From positions 36,108,322 to 36,172,321 of the forward strand of contig NC_064753.1 of NCBI RefSeq assembly GCF_011397635.1: DNA of 64,000 nucleotides. The letters are read 5' to 3'. Position 1 is the first letter of the stretch, and each line of letters opens with the position of its first letter. Positions 22,374 to 34,547 of the stretch are shown in pieces. Made by a program: the position numbers and the translations under genes. This DNA comes from Epinephelus fuscoguttatus. Its lineage: Eukaryota > Chordata > Actinopteri > Perciformes > Serranidae. The notes below the pieces were generated by a model. The model was not told where the DNA came from, searched no databases, and saw only the letters and a program-made list of their open reading frames with translations.

Positions 22374-22817
22374 ACTATACAGTCGCATTCACTATACACT
22401 GGACACTACACTATACAGACACATTCAATGAGACTATAAGTGGAACAACACAGGAAAAAAATATTGGACACGTCAACTGAAATGTACTTAATAACTGCTG
22501 GAGAACAGCTTTCATAATGCCTCCTGTATGGAGAAATGAATCTCTCACAGTGTTCACGTTGCATTTTGGTCAATACTTTTTCCTGTGTTATTCCACTTTA
22601 TTGTGCATAACTTTAAAATGCATAGTTATACTGAGTTCACAATAATGTCTGGTGTAAAGTTCACGTGAATAGCTGCATTTCAAATATGTTTAATGAAAAA
22701 AATGTTGATGTGTTTAATACTTATTTCCCCCACTGTAAGGTTTCTTTTACATCCCGCTTTTTGTCAGAAGTCCTTTCTATTTCTGGAATCTGTAAGTGTG
22801 CGTTGTGCTGTTTGTTC

Positions 22818-24575
22818 CAGTGATTACCAACTGGTGGGTCACGGGTCCATTGTGAATGGACCACAAGTGACTCACAAACATGTCGAGTTTGTAAAAAAAC
22901 ACTCTTAATTTTAGAGTACAGTGAGTTTCCTGCACAGCGCTTTTATTTTGAACTGCTGTTTATTGCTGTGAGTGATTAATGGACAGCTACTTTTTAAACA
23001 ATATTTTTTATTAATTTTTTCACTTGTACAAGTAAAGGGTGGATACATAATATGGTCCACAGGAATGAAAAGCAAAACAAGTGGACAAACAAAAAAAACA
23101 GAACAAAAAAACAAAAACAAACATCAGCTCAGATCTATATAAATAATACTTGGGGTTACAATAAAAATGTACGGTATGAGCAGTCAAGAAAATCCCTGCA
23201 ACATTATATTAGAGACACCAGGCTCTACATAGTTCAAATAGGGTTCCCAGACTTTATAGAATTGGTCTGTTTTTAAATGTAATATGCATGTAAGGTACTC
23301 TAATGGCACTAGATCAAACATTACTCCTTGCCAGCCTTTAACAGTTGGTACCTTTTCATTGATCCATTGTAACAAAATATTCTTCCTCGCTGCATAAGTA
23401 AGAACACAATACAGCCTCTTACTATGTTTTGATGTTAAACGTCGACTTGGGAGGCCCAGTATGAGAGACACAGGGTCCATCTCCAGTTTTAAAACAAATA
23501 TCTTCTCCATTTCAGATAATACATTAGACCAATATATTTGCATTTTCCGACATGACCAAAAACAATGAATTAGGGTACCAGTTTCTATCTTGCATTTAAG
23601 GCATGCGGGTGAGAAAGTAGGATTGAAATAATGTCTGCGGTTGGGGGATATGTGCATTCTGTGTATAATTTTTAACTGTATTGCTTGGGCACGATTGCAA
23701 ACTGAAATTGATTTAGCATGTCTCCAGACATCCTTCCATTCTTCATCATCAATTATGATGTTTAGCTCCTCCTCCCATGTGCCTTTAAGCTTCTGCAACC
23801 TATTCGGGGTCGTGAGATACATAGCTTTATACAATAAAGTTATGGATATCTCTCTATCTGTTAAAAATAATAATTTCTCAACCGGAGAGCTTTCATGGTT
23901 CTCAACTAACGTAGTACTGTGCAAGACATAGTGCCTTATCTGCAAATATCGAAAGAAGTCACGTCTGGGGATAGAATATTTCTCTATCATTTGTTCAAAT
24001 GTCATAACCACATTACCAGAGAGTAAGTCCCTCAATCTATGAACACCATTAGCTCTCCACTGTTCAAAACCAGTATCAACCATCCCAGGCTGGAAATCGG
24101 GATTATTCACAATAGGGGTGAAAACAGATGTGAACTTTGACCTTCCCTCAAGTCGACACACTAATCGCCAGGCCTTAACTGTATTAAGTGTAACCGGATT
24201 ATTGCAACTCAGCCTGATATTTTTAAATTTCTTAAAAAACAGTAAGTCCCTTAGTGAATACTTGGAAAGGGAAGCTTCAACACCCAACCAAATAGAGTTT
24301 GAGTTGCTTACGACCCAATCATAAATATACCTCATGTGAGTACACAGCTGATATGTTCTGATATTTGCTAAGTCTAGACCCCCTACAGAGCTCGGCAGCT
24401 GCAGTGTAGCCATCTTGAGTTTTAATGGACAGCTACTTGACAGAGGCAGATAAGTAGCTTCACAACATGGCCAAAAGCAGTTATGATGCTAAATATATTA
24501 AACTAGGTGGACCTTGAACTTATGACTAAGAGGAAATCTTCTGTACCCCGTGGCTGGGCCAGTTGGGAACCACTG
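22818..24575. mobile_element. hAT-like MITE split by a LINE insertion
   Basis: The left end CAGTGATTACCAACTGG and right end CCAGTTGGGAACCACTG are inverse complements apart from two mismatches, the same end type as 7546-7844. The element's own sequence is 22818-22992 plus 24439-24575; the middle is the LINE. The flanks GTTTGTTC and ATTTATGC are only partly alike, so the element is older than the LINE within it. Confidence 0.7.
22993..24421 (-). mobile_element. 5'-truncated L1/Tx1-like LINE with 17-bp target duplication
   Basis: A 409-codon uninterrupted frame (24413..23184) encodes the C-terminal third of a non-LTR retrotransposon ORF2, downstream of the reverse-transcriptase core, including the zinc-knuckle-like CLKCKIETGTLIHCFWSC. 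The flanks at 22976-22992 and 24422-24438 are identical (TTAATGGACAGCTACTT), which marks a complete insertion event and sets the ends exactly. Endonuclease and reverse-transcriptase domains are missing by 5' truncation, normal for target-primed reverse transcription. The open frame and perfect duplication imply a young insertion. The exact clade is inferred. Confidence 0.85.
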
Positions 24576-24589
24576 ATTTATGCCAACTT

Positions 24590-24975
24590 GTTACTCTCCA
24601 CACACTATAGGAACAGAACTGTTACATTTATCACTACGTCAGCATGTGAGGTCTCTTTTTCAACATCTGTTAATATTTGAAAACCTATTGATTTGTATTG
24701 ATTTTTTAGTCAACTGTTGAGTAATGACACTCATTTGCCAGTTTATAAGATGTAGCTTTAAGTGATTCAGTCTAATGCAAGAGTCCTGTAATAAATCATC
24801 ACTTCATGAAAATCCTAATGTTCTTTTTTTTTTTCAAACTGTTTAGAGAGGTGTTGTGTTATACCAAGAGTAGTCTCTACTATTTAGTCATAGTAAGATT
24901 ATTTAAAATTCAAAGAAATATATTTGTAAAAAGCAGAAAGAGATGCCACAGAACAATGGAGGGAATGGTGCAAGA
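24590..24975. other. Intergenic, no gene recognised
   Basis: AT-rich, with poly-T near 24825. It lies between the tyrosinase-like gene and the 3' end of txnl4b. Confidence 0.4.
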
Positions 24976-25837
24976 TAAAATATAAAAGTTTATTATAAAA
25001 AGAGAGCATTTACATTGCATAAATGAACTGTATTTATTTTCTATTTTCCATGGGAAACATCAAGACCACACTACATTTTCACAATAAATAAATAAAATCA
25101 GAAAAAAGTTGATGAAAATAATTTATCAAAACACACATTCTCTATCAAACATGAGACACAGAGAATATGAGAAAGGCTGTCGGGAAAAAATATGGAAATA
25201 TCTAATTATTTTCATTGAAAAAGATGCTCTGCTGTCAATAATTTTGAATAATGGGAGCTTTAACAAAGCCTATTACCCTGTGTCTATTTGTCATGTCTTT
25301 AAATCTGCTTTTTAAAAGTCTTCCCAAATTATCAAACTGGTATTTATAATAACTGTATTTCCACAGGGTTTGGGTAAACATTGTTTTTGTGTACGCATGT
25401 CTGAAAAGGTGCTCTGTGGATTCTCCTTGTAAACAAACAAAGTTTCAGTTTACAGTGTTTGTTAATCAACAAGACAAACTGTGTGTATCCTTGAGGTCTA
25501 ACAGACGTGTTTAATACATTTCTCTGTTTAACAGCTTGCTGTCTTCTTCACTGGCCCACAGTGCCTTCGCATTAGTCTGTTTTTTCCCTGTTGGTCAGTC
25601 TAATAGTGGCTGGAATATGTGCCACAGCGTGTGCATGAAACCTACCCAAGCTGGGACCCACACATAAAAACATTGTTCCATAGCAACCTTTAAACATAGC
25701 AAAAGGACAAGGAGTAAAGAGCAATGTATATCAAAACTCCTTCAGATGTTTGCTTGAAAGTCAAAGCTAATTTCTGTCACTTGCTGCTCAGGGAGAACTC
25801 ATTCTCATCTTAAGGCCGCACAGTGAAGGTGTTGATT

Positions 25838-26657
25838 TTAAATCCCATGGTAGAGGAGATCATATTTGGGAATATTCTGAGGATCTATGGGACTCTGGAC
25901 GATCATCTTCCCGCGCATGGCTCCTCTGTATATGACCTCAATCAGATCCATGAAATCTTGTTTGGTCTTGAAGCTGCCGACAAACTTGGTGTGATCTGGG
26001 GAGCTGAGAGAGAAGAAACTAAAACAATTATCAACAAAATAAGGTCAATATGACTCTTATTTTAACTACAGTGAGCACATCTGTAACTGTGGTAAATCTG
26101 CAAACATCAGCTTCTCACGTGTAAATATTTGCTGCTTGTCTTTACCTACATAGCTATGAGCTATGTATGGACTGTTGGCTCTAGGTAACTGTGATGGCCA
26201 TTTTACACTACCACAACAATTTACAGACTAAATCAATAGATTGTAGAGATGTAAATATGATGTTAGCCATCAGATCTTTGCTCACTCACCCATAGTCCAC
26301 TTTCATGTGCTGTCCGTTGAAAAAGAAAACAGTGGAGGGGATGTAGCTGATGTCAAAGTATCTCGTGTAGATGGGAGCTTTATCCACATCGACGATGTAG
26401 ATGGACGCCATGTTACTCAGGTCATGGGCAGTTTTTGATAGCTAGAATGAAAAGGACAAATTAGCAAAAGAAAAACAGTCGTTAGCAGCTGTGTAGTTAT
26501 TTGCATTAACGGTGCTCCTGCTTACAATCTCATCCAGCTGGAGACAAACCAAATCTTCGTCTCTCCCAAACCTCAAAACGACGACTTTTTCTGCGACGCC
26601 TTTGATAACTTCATCTATGTCTTTTTTGCACGTTAATTTGGGCAAAAACAAACTCAT
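25838..26657 (-). CDS. txnl4b: txnl4b, thioredoxin-like protein 4B (Dim2)
   Basis: Thioredoxin-fold protein of the Dim1/Dim2 family linked to pre-mRNA splicing and cell-cycle progression; it lacks the redox CxxC. Exons 26657..26526, 26441..26290 and 26003..25838 join in frame to 149 aa, exactly the human length. The first exon reads [20 protein letters not shown] and [19 protein letters not shown]; the second holds [20 protein letters not shown]; the third ends [16 protein letters not shown]. All three boundaries have GT-AG sites. It is divergent to trmt10c, with 532 bp between the two start codons. The 3' UTR probably runs to about 24980, where minus-strand AATAAA strings occur. Confidence 0.97.
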
Positions 26658-27189
26658 TTTCGATGCTAACAGATTAGCTTCTGCTGATGTGCTACCAAAA
26701 GGAAGTTACGTCACGGCTGCTGTGCGTCGCCGAAAGAAGCCCCCCCAGAAACGGCAGTTAACGTTCGTGTAAAAATGATTATTATAATTTATATCGACGC
26801 TTCATAGAGAATTAAAGCTAAAGGACACGAGTACTGGCTGAAACATTTTGTTACGATAAGCTAGATAGACATTTAAAACCAGACGAGCTGTGTGGTTCTG
26901 CCGTGTATTGGCGTTTCACTACGACACATTATAGTGTGACACCGTCTAAACAACGTGACCTTCTCCTAATATTTGACAAGCAAGCATGCTGCCGGGTGTC
27001 AACACAATTTAGGGGATATTTAGTACACAAGATGCAGATGGTACTTCATGGCAGCAACAGTTTCGTGACGGTGGAAGACGGAGAGCAGCGCGTTGGTGGC
27101 ACTTTTTGTTCCGTTTAGATTCTTAAAGACACAGTCAGTCAGTTTTAGTAGCATACTTATAGCAGTTAAAAACAGGCTACTCAGTCGCC
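26658..27189. promoter_or_regulatory. Divergent promoter region of txnl4b and trmt10c
   Basis: The two start codons face away from each other across 532 bp with no other gene. CG dinucleotides cluster at 26665-26770 and again near 27060-27100, as in bidirectional housekeeping promoters. No TATA box was identified. Confidence 0.5.
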
Positions 27190-28701
27190 ATGTTACGTCT
27201 CTTCACTGCTCAGAGTTTTTCTGAACTCTGGAAATGCAGTCATTTTGTTGCATCCTGTGTTGCCAAGAGGCGAGGCATGAGTTTACTCCCACTCAGCAGC
27301 GCCGGTGACCACCGACTACACATCCATGCTCGCCACTTCACCACTGGGACCCCAGCTTGGAAAGACGCCCTCCATCCCAACAGAGATGACTCCGAGGACA
27401 TACACACACTCGATGTGGACAAATGGAAATCTGTGATGAGAGCCCAAGCGGCGTCAGAGGAGAAACGAGTCACGGATGATGAGGAGGCAAGTGATGGTGA
27501 TGATGATGATGATAACCTCACAGATGCGGATTTAAAGGGCAGTTCATCACTGGAGGCAACTCGAGATCTGGTTGCGATGTGGCGGCTGGCTGGGAAGCTT
27601 GTACCTCAAGAGATGACTGATGAAGAGGTTCAGACGCTGGCAGATCTCACCACAAAGTCCGCCAGGAAGAAGTACCTGAAGTACCTGGCCTTAAAGGAGG
27701 GCCACAAAAGGGCCCGTAAGAAGAAGCAGGAGCAGAAGAAGGTAGAGAGGGAGCAGAGAAGATTAAATGACAGTGATGGTGACAAAGAGAAAAGACAGCT
27801 TAAAAACACATTGTTCCTCCAATTCTGGGACCGCTCCCTGGACAAGCACCTGGCCTGGAGGAGCGCCCAGGCCATGCTGTTCGGTCAGCCGCTGGTGTTT
27901 GACATGAGCTATGCTTCCAACATGGGCAGGCGGGAGTTGGAGAACACGGTGTCCCAGCTGCTGGAGGTGGAAGCGTGGAATCGGCGTGCCGTTGAACCCT
28001 ACCACCTCCACTTTTGCAACCTGCAGACGGACGGGGCCTATCACAAAGAGCTGGTCAAACGATACGGTGCAGAAACCTGGGACCGCCTGCTCATCACCAG
28101 CTCTGAGCAGCAGCATGTGGACCTGTTCCCCCATGAGCAGCTCGTGTACCTCACTGCAGACTCCCGAAATGTTCTCCGTAAGTATGACCACTCCAAGGTC
28201 TACATCATCGGCGCTCTAGTTGACCGGACGATCCAGTCGGGCTTGTCGTTGGCCAACGCCAAGCGCCTGAATCTTGCCACAGCCCGTTTACCACTGGATG
28301 AGTACCTCCATTGGGAGACAGGAGCCAAAACTCTGACTCTGGACCAGATGATCCGCATCATGCTCACTATTAAGGACACGGGGAAATGGGAGGAGGCGTT
28401 GAAGTTTGTGCCTCAGAGGAAGTATGATGGCTTCCATAAACAAGAGACACAGCAAGAGAATAACAGAGCCAGGGGGTTCACAGATCACAGGCAGAAACAG
28501 AACAGTGTCAAGCCATTACGATTTGGAGAAAGAAACAGTGAGAGCACGTTTAAAAATGAGGGACAAAGTCTTCACAGGCCCAACAAAGAATCTGGGTTCA
28601 CAAACCAGCCAGCTAGAACCAGAGTACGGACATCATTTAAGAGCAACATGGAGGGAAGAAGAGGTGCAGGCAAAGGCAAGATGTGGTGGGACGACGAGTG
28701 A
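27190..28701 (+). CDS. trmt10c: trmt10c (MRPP1), mitochondrial RNase P subunit and tRNA m1R9 methyltransferase
   Basis: With its partner SDR5C1/HSD17B10 it methylates purine 9 of mitochondrial tRNAs, and with PRORP it forms the protein-only mitochondrial RNase P. One uninterrupted 503-codon coding exon. The N-terminus (MLRLFTAQSFSELW) lacks acidic residues at first and suits a mitochondrial presequence. A helical basic region rich in Lys and Arg (about 155-200) precedes the SPOUT methyltransferase domain (about 208-400), with DMSYASNMGRRELENTVSQL, SGLSLANAKRLNLATARLPL and the conserved LTLDQMIRIMLTIKDTGKWE. There is an Asp run near residue 97. After FVPQRKYDGF the protein runs on for about 90 polar, basic residues; the human protein is 403 aa, so this tail is an extension. 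Confidence 0.97.
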   Translation: MLRLFTAQSFSELWKCSHFVASCVAKRRGMSLLPLSSAGDHRLHIHARHFTTGTPAWKDALHPNRDDSEDIHTLDVDKWKSVMRAQAASEEKRVTDDEEASDGDDDDDNLTDADLKGSSSLEATRDLVAMWRLAGKLVPQEMTDEEVQTLADLTTKSARKKYLKYLALKEGHKRARKKKQEQKKVEREQRRLNDSDGDKEKRQLKNTLFLQFWDRSLDKHLAWRSAQAMLFGQPLVFDMSYASNMGRRELENTVSQLLEVEAWNRRAVEPYHLHFCNLQTDGAYHKELVKRYGAETWDRLLITSSEQQHVDLFPHEQLVYLTADSRNVLRKYDHSKVYIIGALVDRTIQSGLSLANAKRLNLATARLPLDEYLHWETGAKTLTLDQMIRIMLTIKDTGKWEEALKFVPQRKYDGFHKQETQQENNRARGFTDHRQKQNSVKPLRFGERNSESTFKNEGQSLHRPNKESGFTNQPARTRVRTSFKSNMEGRRGAGKGKMWWDDE

Positions 28702-28790
28702 AGCCAACAGCAACTGTAACTTGGGACAATAAGGACATGTCTGTGTACAAGTGCTTGCTGAGGAAATGTCAAAAACTGAGGCAAGTGGTG

Positions 28791-28796
28791 AATAAA
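28791..28796 (+). terminator. trmt10c: trmt10c polyadenylation signal
   Basis: AATAAA 90 bp after the stop codon, followed by a T-rich stretch at 28835-28845. Confidence 0.65.
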
Positions 28797-28919
28797 ATTT
28801 TGTAATGAATCGTAGCTGCTGTTCACTTGCTGCTTTTTTTTTTACTGAGTTCCAATGCAGGGTGATAAACAAGACAAGGACAACAGATTTAAAAAAGAAA
28901 AGTAGAAACTACTTTGGTC

Positions 28920-30087
28920 TTTATTTTGGTCTGACATGGAGAACAAAATAATTCTTATGGAGGCGTTCACTGTAAATCATACCATCAACATTAATGCAAA
29001 CTTTTCCATGCAGATGAAAGTGTCCAAAATATACAGCTTGGTTTTAGAAAATTGCAAAAAGGCATGTGAAATATATTACTCGTCATTTCATAATAGTGTA
29101 TTCCGAGGCAAAAAACAAAATCTTTTTTTTTAAATCATGATAACATACACATCAACCAAAGTTATTATGACATAATTCAATTAAAACCAACATGATAATT
29201 CCAGATCTCTTGGGAAAATGTTTTGGAAATGTCTTTTTTTCTTTGTACCGCTGCAAAAAGTCAAACTCTTTACAGATAAGTGGATGTGGGGTTTTGTGGT
29301 ACAGTCAAACCACTTATAAATATTGACTGTATATCATCACCTTTGCAGCATGCATTATACAAAAGAGATAAGATAGCACCATCATATTGAAAAAGCGGGG
29401 AGACCCCTGCAGTATGAGAGGCATCATCACTTTTACTGTACAGGTACTGTGCAGGTGTGCCTGTGCTATTAGCTCATCAGTTGTTTAACTTCCTGGAGGG
29501 TGTTTCCCCGTCCAGCCTCGGGCTTACACGTACACACTACAGCCTGTTTTCTCTTTTGTTTGCACATTGATTCACAACAGGATTATTATATTATTATTAC
29601 TTGATGCGCTAGCCTAATGTTCAAGTTTGAATAAGCAGACACCGACAGCTGTGTCTGTTCACCATGTAACACTGACTCAACTTGACCTCACCTCCCAGCA
29701 ATAAATACCACTTTCCATAGTTTAAACCAGGCTCTGAAATGCATTCTGTTTTCATCACTTTCTCATCATGCACCCGAAAAAACAAATCCACATCCTTATT
29801 TTTCTTTTTCAAGTCAAAGACAGTACAGTAATCAGCAGGCTGATAAGATTTAAAAACATCTGAAATTCTGTAAATCCAATATAGAGAGGTGCAATGCACT
29901 AAAATGCGCAGCAAAGGACTGAAACAGGGAATGTCTTCTGGAGCTGCAAACTTGTGATGCTGACAGAAGTCGTCACGTAACTGTAATATCCTCCAGAGGA
30001 CACTCCTGTTCAGGTCTCAGTCATTTGAAATGAGCTCGGCTGCTGCATCAGTGTCAGCTGGGGACATCTTGCCGCTCTGTGACCGCA
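28920..30087 (-). other. blzf1: Probable 3' UTR of blzf1
   Basis: The region between the blzf1 stop codon and a minus-strand AATAAA at 28925..28920 contains no exon or clear repeat. Convergent trmt10c ends about 120 bp away, so the two genes are tail to tail. The UTR length is inferred. Confidence 0.45.
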
Positions 30088-33000
30088 CTACAGCACCAGG
30101 ATGTCTCCACTGCAGCGCTCGCAGCAGTTAAAAGTAATGTTCTCATAGCGGGTGTAAGGGTGAAACCTGCCGATGCTCTTCTTATTGCCGAGAAAGTTTG
30201 AGGGGGTGGAGTCACTGAGCGGAGGGTCTGCCTTGTTTTCTGAGCAGGAGATTGGATCTAAAATCTTCAGCACCTAAGACAGGAAACAGGGGAAACATTT
30301 GTGAGGTTCTAGATTTGTGACAAATGTAAAAAGAAGTGTTAGATTTGCACAATGATTTGAAGTTCAGACCTTCTCAGCCATCTTTTCCGCCGGAGTGCTG
30401 CAGAGCTGCTCAGCTGTTGCACTGCTGCTCTTCACCACGCTGCTGCTGCTGCTGCTGCTGCTGCTGGGGGTGGTGGTGTTCCCCAGCAGGTGGGAGTTGA
30501 TGGCGTCTGCTAGCTTGTGATTGGCTGCTGCCAGTTCTCCTGTGCTGAGCGGCTGTGCGCTGGGGTAGTACGTCTGCTGTCGGCCCCACTGCAGGGACAC
30601 CAGGAGCTGCTCCAGAGATCTGAGCACAGAAAAACAAGCCATGTCAGCACACAGACTTTGTTGTCATCATCTATGCTAACAAAATACTGCACCAGTGCAC
30701 AAACTCTTTAAGGGCCTTTACCTTTGATCCATCAATTGTACCTGACTGTCAGCCAACGACCACTGGCATACACACTTTGCTATCAGCGGCTCAGCTGTGA
30801 ACCTTGAACCTTATGTGTTCAACATTATGAATATCTTTGACTCTGCTTTGAGTAATGGTGTGTGTAGCTCATTTACTATTGTACAGTGAGATAAGTTGCT
30901 CAATGCAGCACAGATTTGTTGACACTTCCTTAAAAAAGCAAAATCTTTACATTCAGTTGCTATAAAAGGTCAATTTCTTAACAAAGGTGTCTCAAATTGA
31001 ACCATAAAGTATCAAGGTTTACATGTCACAGACGTTGCACTATATAAGTATATTTAGCCTACAAAGATAAACAAAAAACACTATACCCATCTACTGTCTG
31101 CGATTTTGTGAAAAATAAGTAAAGATGAATAAAAAATAAATGCATAAATGTTTACCAAGTTCAACAAGTGATGAGAAGCACATATTTATTTCATTCATTC
31201 TTGAGAATTGGGAGAAAACCTTGTTTTTTCTTTAGGTTTTGATTTTAACTCTAATTAGGCTGGGAAAATCTAAAAGATCAAAGTCTTAAACCTTATATTG
31301 GACTTACCTCCATGTGATCAAATTTATTCTTAAAGAACATACATACTGGATGTCAGAGGTCAGAAAGTTACATATTTAGTCATTTCACAGTTGAAGTGAG
31401 TCACCGTTTGTTTTTCAGAGTTACTGACAATTCTCTTAATGCCATTCAAACTACTTTAACTACTTTTAAACCATCATTTTTATTTAGTTTAATTTAGTAG
31501 GTCTGCTGAGTTGTCCTGTTATGGTTGAGTTGGACCTGATAGCTTTATTATTTAATACATTTATCAGCAGCATTCCTGCCTTTTTGGAAACCAAGGAAAC
31601 TAACTTAACTAAACTATATTTTCCTTGTTGGAAACCAGGAAGTGAGACAGGAGTCCTTGGGTTACAGCTAACCTCCTTTATGACTGATCAAACAACATTT
31701 TGTAGAAATCTGATGGAGATGACAAACATCCGAGACACATAAGGGTAGACATATTCACAAAATATATATTTAAAACAAAGTTGACTATAACAGCACGTGT
31801 TTACACCCATGATATTAGCATGTGCTGTTAGTTTTAGATTTTGAAGGCTTTGAACAAATTTTTTAATTGTCTGAAGATGTGAATTCTTGTCTGGGACAAG
31901 GATGTTTTTTGGCACAGGGCAAGTTTAGAAGTTTAAAGAATGAAAGCAGATCAAATATTTTATAAATCATATTTATTTCATACATATAAATCCTTTAAAA
32001 ATAATGTTTAACCCCAGAAACTGAAATAGTGTGTTGATAAGTTTTTTAATTTTTAGTTTTTGTTTTTTTTTTGGTAGGATATGGTTTGTCCTAATTTTCA
32101 AGAATGGATTATTTAATTCCACGCAAACATGAAAGTGTTGGTCAAGTGTTCCTGTGACAAAGTTATACCACTGCAAGTCTACTTATTTGCTTCAACTGAT
32201 GGTAATCAATTAGAAATATATGTAATGAAACGCCATGAGTGGAACTACAACTTTATTTACTGTTTATCTGGTGGCTGGATCAAAGGTTACTGCCGGCCAT
32301 CCTGGCATGCTGAATTTAATAGACGTGTGTGATGTGTCCTCTCTTTTCCTCATCTACAGGATTTTTAGGTTTCAAGCTAATAAACAATTCACTTAATTTA
32401 GAAATTATGGATAAGCTGTATGTTACCTGTGAGTGTGTAACATGTCCCTGGAGAACTCTTCTCTCTCTAACAGCAGGTCCTGAATTGCTCCTTGTGCCTC
32501 TCTGGTCTGTCTCTGCAGAGCTGCTCTGGCATTTGTCAGCTCCTCTGCCATGACTCTGTAGAGACAACATTGATACAAGTGTTTACTCAGCATGTTGACG
32601 TTAATTACATAGAGGTAAAACCCATTATACATTTTATTTGTCCTCCTCCAGCAGTGCTGAAGTGTCCCTGACAGATGCTTGTAGGATGAAAGGACAGCAG
32701 CTGGTAGCGCCCTGAAATATAACATCCCATCCCTTCTATCCTCTCCTTTTAATGTCCAATCATTTCCATTTGTCACAGAATTATCTTGTCTATTTCATTA
32801 CCTGCTGGCCAGGAACTTGCTCCTCCAAACGTCACACTGGATACTCATTCGCTCCAGCTGCTCTGCTGTGTGTGCCAGGCTGCGGCCCAGAGCCTCATTC
32901 TCCAGAATCAGTTGGTTCTTCTCTCGCGACATACGTTCAAAATGGTACTGAAGGTCATCACCCACTGACGCCACCAGCAGTTTCTTCAGCTCACGGTTCA

Positions 33001-34547
33001 CCTGGCACATGGGTAAAATAGCGTTAGCAAATTCCTTTTTACAGCTGAAAGCTTGCATGAGGACATGAACTCTTTCCTTTGTATTTACTTTAAAGCACTT
33101 CATCACTGGAAAGATAAAAGAAAAAAACAGTGGTCTCATTTCTAAGTCCACTCAAAAAGACAATGAGGAGCATGATTACATTGTATTACCTTCATCAAAA
33201 CGCATTGATAATGCTACTGATCGCTGTACTGTTCCATGTATCCGTATTTCCTGCATATTTTGATACATAAAAAAGCAACAACCCAACTGTGCTAAGCCTA
33301 GTTGAATCTAAATAAAATGCTTCGTTTGGGGCCTTACCTCCGTCTGCACACGGAGCTGATTGGAAAGCCCTTCCTTGTCCTGCAGCAGCCTGCGTTCAGA
33401 GTTCTGCAGCTTCTCCAGCTGTCCTCTCCAATCCTCCACCAGAGGCAACGGGGGAGAGCCCTGCTCCTCAGCCTGTTGCCCATTCTCCCCTTTCCCTTCA
33501 CCAGGTCCTGCGCGGCTGCTCCGGCTAATAGCAGCACGTGGGACGATGATCCTGACAGCTTCCACCTCTGTGCAGGCCTCCCGACTCACCTTGCCCAAGT
33601 GGAGCACGCCGAGAGGCTGAGGGGCAGCAGGGGGAGCAGGATAGGTAGATATGGGGCTGTGTTTTGGGCTTGCCACTTTCAGGAGGGGAATTGCAGGCGG
33701 ACCTGGTGGCAGTGTGTCTGTGATTATCTCCAGGACGGCGGGAGGTTTTTCAGTTTCCATGCCATCGCCTGCGCCTCGGATAGGCACGCTGGCAGAGCCT
33801 GAAAGACATAAATAAAGACAAGTCTGCATTTTGAACATTAATGTGTCTCCCTGAGCTATCAAATAAGAACATTACTAACACTGTTTACATTGCACAGCGT
33901 AATAGTTGATTTGCCAGTGCCAAAGTCCCTGGCAGCACGTAGGGCTCGGTATAAAACCGCAATCCTTTTTTGGTAACCACCAAATTGTATTTGTTGTGAC
34001 AAGCACTAAAAACTGGTCAGACCTGTAATCTCATTTAAATTTTCTTTGATCAGAAAGCTCCTGTTTTCATCAAAATTTTCTAAGTTTACACTGTCTTATC
34101 AAGGCAACTTCTTGCTTAACTTAAAACACCATTAAACATTGGATAAGTCTGGCTTTGAATCTTAAAAGAAAAAGAAACATGATTATATTCCTTAAAGTTA
34201 AGTGTGGCCAATGCTATGGTTTTAGTAACAGCACAGAACTTCAGCTACTGAGTCGACACAAGTATCCAAACATTTAAAATAACACACACAGTCACAGCTG
34301 TATGGATGAGTACAGGTTATTTTTCGGTGTTTAGCAGCAGTCACAAAATGTATCTGAAAATCGAGGGATCACTTTAGATATCTTAAATTCAAGATACGAT
34401 TTTAATGAGTACATACATTACCGCAGATGTGTCTTGACGAAAGTGGTCTAAAGACTGGCTACACAGGCAGCAAATGTAAACTTTCTGTGGCATGTAAATA
34501 CTTGAGACGTAGTCAAAACAATACATACCTCTCACGGCAGCAGTCAT
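30088..34547 (-). CDS. blzf1: blzf1, golgin-45
   Basis: Medial-Golgi coiled-coil tether that binds GRASP55 (GORASP2) and RAB2. Exons 34547..34529, 33798..33338, 33001..32802, 32555..32427, 30619..30370 and 30273..30088 join in frame to 414 aa (human 400). The N-terminus carries the conserved PIRGAGDGMETE block. The coiled coil runs from about residue 130 to 265: LQNSERRLLQDKEGLSNQLR, VNRELKKLLVASVGDDLQYH, MSIQCDVWRSKFLASR, VMAEELTNARAALQRQ. The C-terminus FHPYTRYENITFNCCERC is nearly invariant; in mammals the paired Cys bind zinc together with GRASP55, and the last residues bind its PDZ groove. A CAG/GCT microsatellite (30440-30469) encodes a Ser run in the variable linker. A 5' UTR part of the first coding exon reaches to 34618, and a further non-coding exon likely ends at 34931. 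Confidence 0.96.
30440..30469 (-). repeat. blzf1: Coding trinucleotide repeat (Ser run) in golgin-45
   Basis: About nine consecutive AGC codons on the minus strand encode polyserine between the coiled coil and the conserved C-terminus of golgin-45. Being a pure repeat, it is likely to vary in length between individuals. Confidence 0.9.
30620..32426 (-). other. blzf1: blzf1 intron 4, no further content recognised
   Basis: An 1807-bp AT-rich intron bounded by a consensus donor at 32426 and acceptor at 30620. No repeat boundary or embedded gene was seen. Confidence 0.6.

Noticed and set aside
22993-24421. Possible host gene or retrovirus-like element for the 409-residue frame
   Set aside because: Zinc-knuckle wording, 5' truncation and 17-bp target duplication identify a non-LTR LINE; no long terminal repeats were seen.
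33302-33802. 166-residue plus-strand frame
   Set aside because: Antisense shadow of blzf1 exon 2, which matches golgin-45 in the minus-strand frame.
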